Shown in pieces: positions 62,537 to 64,000 of a DNA stretch of 64,000 nt. A program made the position numbers and the translations under genes. The stretch's first letter is position 1. Every line of letters starts with the position of its first letter. The stretch lies in assembly GCF_003112515.1 (NCBI RefSeq), contig NZ_BEVZ01000010.1, positions 90,519 to 154,518 of the forward strand, given 5' to 3'. This stretch comes from Streptomyces fragilis. Lineage in GTDB: Bacteria > Actinomycetota > Actinomycetes > Streptomycetales > Streptomycetaceae. Below the pieces are notes generated by a model. It was not told the origin of the DNA, did not search any database, and saw only the letters and a program-made list of their open reading frames with translations.

Positions 62537-63544
62537 TCAGGCAGCCGGCAGCAGCCCGATCGCCCGGTACGCCGTGTCCACCACGGGCCGCGCCATCGCC
62601 CGGGCCCGCTCGGCACCGGCCCGCAGGACGCCGTCGACGTACGCCGGGTCCGCGCACAGCTCGGCGTGCCGCTCCCGCACCGGCCGCAGTGCCTCCACGA
62701 CGGCCTCGGCGACGTCCTTCTTCAGCTGCCCGTATCCGGTGTACTTCCCGGCCAGCGTGACCGGCTCCTCCCCGGTGCAGGCGGCGAGGATGTCCAGCAG
62801 GTTGGCCACCCCGGGCCGTTCCGCCCGGTCGTACTCGACCTGCCGGCCACCGGGCCCGCTGTCGGTGACCGCCCGCATCACCTTCTGCCGCACCACCTCC
62901 GGCTCGTCCAGCAGCCGCACCACCCCCTGCCCGGACACGTCGGACTTCCCCATCTTCGATCCGGGCTCCTGCAGGTTCATCACCCGCGCCCCGACCCGGG
63001 GCAGCGTGACCTTCGGGACGACGAAGGTGTGGCCGTAGCGCTGGTTGAACCGCTCCGCGAGCGTGCGCGCCAGTTCGACGTGCTGCTTCTGGTCCTCACC
63101 CACCGGCACCTCGTCGGTGGCGTAGGCCAGGACGTCCGCCGCCATCAGCACCGGATAGGTGAGCAGGGACAGACGGACACCGGCCCCCCGCTCCTGCTGG
63201 CGCCGGGCCTTCTCCTTGTACTGGATCATCCGCCGCATCTCACCGTCGGTGGCCACGCACTCCAGGAGGTAGGACAGCCGGGCGTGCTCGTCGACGTGGC
63301 TCTGCACGAAGAGCGTGCAGACGTCCGGGGCGAGACCGGAGGCCAGCAGCAGGGTGGCCGTCTGCCGGGTCAGCCGGCGCAGCCGCGCCGGGTCGTGCTC
63401 CACGGTCAGGGCGTGCAGATCGACCACGCAGAACAGCGCGTCCGCCTGGTGCTGCTCGACGGCCGCCCACCGGCGCACGGCCCCGAGGTAGTTGCCCAGG
63501 GTCAGATGCCCCGACGGCTGGACCCCGCTGAACACTCGCTTCAT
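62537..63544 (-). CDS. trpS: Tryptophanyl-tRNA synthetase, probably the attenuation-controlled auxiliary enzyme
   Basis: A 335-residue class I synthetase charging tRNA-Trp. The HIGH-like motif is FSGVQPSGHLTLGNYLGAVR, the KMSKS-like motif EPGSKMGKSDVS, and the TrpRS-specific VVDLHALTVEHDP and EDQKQHVELARTLAERFN are present. ATG 63544 has GGGAGG 7-8 bases upstream. Its mRNA begins with a 14-residue leader peptide containing two Trp codons, then a terminator. In S. coelicolor, an auxiliary indolmycin-resistant TrpRS is known to be controlled by ribosome-mediated attenuation; this gene appears to be the equivalent. Resistance itself cannot be judged from this sequence. Confidence 0.95.
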   Translation of the reverse strand: MKRVFSGVQPSGHLTLGNYLGAVRRWAAVEQHQADALFCVVDLHALTVEHDPARLRRLTRQTATLLLASGLAPDVCTLFVQSHVDEHARLSYLLECVATDGEMRRMIQYKEKARRQQERGAGVRLSLLTYPVLMAADVLAYATDEVPVGEDQKQHVELARTLAERFNQRYGHTFVVPKVTLPRVGARVMNLQEPGSKMGKSDVSGQGVVRLLDEPEVVRQKVMRAVTDSGPGGRQVEYDRAERPGVANLLDILAACTGEEPVTLAGKYTGYGQLKKDVAEAVVEALRPVRERHAELCADPAYVDGVLRAGAERARAMARPVVDTAYRAIGLLPAA

Positions 63545-63609
63545 CGCTCGACCTCCCGGTCGTCCGGGCCGCGGTCCCGGTGGCCGCCTCGGGAGGGAGA
63601 TACGAGAAA

Positions 63610-63632
63610 CGGCCGCCGGATCCCGGCGGCCG
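63610..63632 (-). terminator. Attenuator terminator upstream of trpS
   Basis: On the minus strand, CGGCCGCCGG and CCGGCGGCCG form a 10-bp stem with a short loop, followed by TTTCTC. Its first arm can instead pair with GGCGGCC at 63656-63663, giving the antiterminator form. It lies 32 bases after the leader peptide stop. Confidence 0.85.
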
Positions 63633-63640
63633 CTGCTGAT

Positions 63641-63699
63641 CGCATGCGTGAGGACGGGCCGCCGTCAGGCGGCCCACCAGCTCTGGGTGCACGCATGCG
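63641..63699 (-). promoter_or_regulatory. Attenuator pairing segments, including an extra enclosing helix
   Basis: GGGCCGCC (63668-63675, overlapping the leader stop) pairs with GGCGGCCC (63656-63663) as the pause hairpin. Outside it, CGCATGCGT (63691-63699, inside the leader codons) pairs exactly with ACGCATGCG (63641-63649). Translation of the leader would disrupt both. The outer helix favours the terminator when the leader is not translated. Confidence 0.75.
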
Positions 63700-63709
63700 C
63701 TGTGGTCAC
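63665..63709 (-). CDS. Trp-codon leader peptide of trpS
   Basis: A 14-codon open frame encoding MTTAHACTQSWWAA (GTG start at 63709, TGA ending at 63665). Two adjacent Trp codons lie at 63674-63679, directly before the attenuator. TAGCCT (63716-63721) is a -10 candidate 6 bases upstream, so the leader is probably translated from a leaderless mRNA. Ribosomes stalled at the Trp codons would block the pause hairpin and free the antiterminator, allowing trpS transcription when charged tRNA-Trp is scarce. This matches the known attenuation system of S. coelicolor trpRS1. Confidence 0.85.
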   Translation of the reverse strand: MTTAHACTQSWWAA

Positions 63710-63749
63710 GAGGACAGGCTAGGTCCTCGAGGGCCTCTGCGCAGGCGGT

Positions 63750-63778
63750 TTGACAGCGCCCGGCGCGATCCGTAAGGT
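63750..63778 (+). promoter_or_regulatory. Strong sigma-70-type promoter, outward
   Basis: TTGACA (63750-63755), 17-base spacer, TAAGGT (63773-63778): a near-consensus HrdB promoter, rare in such GC-rich DNA. It reads toward the right edge, divergent from the trpS leader. Confidence 0.85.
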
Positions 63779-63936
63779 TCTCCGAGTTGTCCGACGTGAG
63801 CACCGACTCCGGTCGGCCCCGGACAGCCAATCCACAAACACCGACCAGCCAGCCACGGCGTATCACTGCCGTGCGTGCCGGCGCGTGCATTGCGGATTGC
63901 AGGATTCCTTCTCGTTCGCGAGAGCGAGACCCCGGA

Positions 63937-63967
63937 TTGGCTTCGGGGGCCATGAATCCGCTAATGT
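63937..63967 (+). promoter_or_regulatory. Second outward promoter and probable rRNA operon leader
   Basis: TTGGCT (63937-63942) and TAATGT (63962-63967) with a 19-base spacer, downstream of the promoter at 63750-63778. A UUCG-capped hairpin (63910-63923) and a GGGC-GAACA-GCCC hairpin near the right edge follow the style of Streptomyces rRNA operon leaders. The 16S gene, if present, lies outside the window. No coding gene is seen from 63722 to the edge. Confidence 0.5.
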
Positions 63968-64000
63968 CTCACCGGTCGGAAGGGCGAACAGCCCGGAAGG

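Overview
This window is a GC-rich actinobacterial chromosome segment, almost certainly from Streptomyces. The evidence is the very high GC content, frequent GTG starts, Streptomyces-only families (DUF397, DUF5753 XRE regulators, a TipAS-type MerR, a sigma/BACON fusion) and a gene order typical of the Streptomyces core: dacB, metalloprotease, tilS, hpt, ftsH, folE; panC, nadB, nadC, coaX; lsr2, clpC; mutY, disA, radA; ilvD, proC, trpS. I see no transposase, integrase, prophage gene or CRISPR array. It is mostly core chromosome with a few accessory modules.

Layout. 1-4.7 kb: the 3' part of holB, a lipoprotein peptidase, tRNA-Thr(CGT) with a strong terminator, and a stand-alone family A DNA polymerase facing a DUF2786 gene across a perfect inverted pair of DnaA boxes. 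6.1-8.4 kb: a DUF397 protein, a GHKL-type ATPase and an XRE/DUF5753 regulator, with one shared TGCA-rich element in front of the first two. 8.5-19.3 kb: DedA with a Gln-rich tail, a ThrE-type exporter, ppa, dacB, metalloprotease, tilS, hpt and ftsH. 19.4-23.1 kb: folate genes, with folE convergent to folP, an NTF2-like gene, folB, folK and DUF3180. 23.3-31.3 kb: a membrane coiled-coil protein, an orphan nuoD next to a MidA/NDUFAF7-like methyltransferase, a two-component system, a TmrB-like ATPase and a threonine aldolase.

31.5-37.1 kb holds a translationally coupled pantothenate/NAD/CoA operon (a DUF2520 oxidoreductase, panC, nadB, nadC, coaX). 37.3-44.1 kb has small regulators, lsr2, clpC with a ClgR-like box, and an M23 peptidase. 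44.2-51 kb has mutY, a secreted protein, a TipAS-type MerR regulator with a macrolide-type glycosyltransferase, disA and radA. 51.2-58.7 kb has a sigma-like/anti-sigma-like/BACON fusion, a Cys-rich protein divergent from a Ppx/GppA phosphatase, a TIM-barrel isomerase, a TetR regulator and ilvD. 58.9-64 kb has a methyltransferase, an ABC exporter with an operator-like repeat over its start, proC, and trpS preceded by a short leader peptide with tandem Trp codons and an attenuator. Strong outward promoters at the right edge look like an rRNA operon leader.

Regulatory reading. Many genes have a -10 hexamer 6-7 nt before the start codon and no ribosome binding site, so leaderless transcripts look unusually common. 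The most distinctive signals are the trp attenuator with an extra enclosing helix, the nuoD/MidA pairing, the shared TGCA element, the DnaA-box pairs, and the MerR/glycosyltransferase and sigma/BACON proteins.
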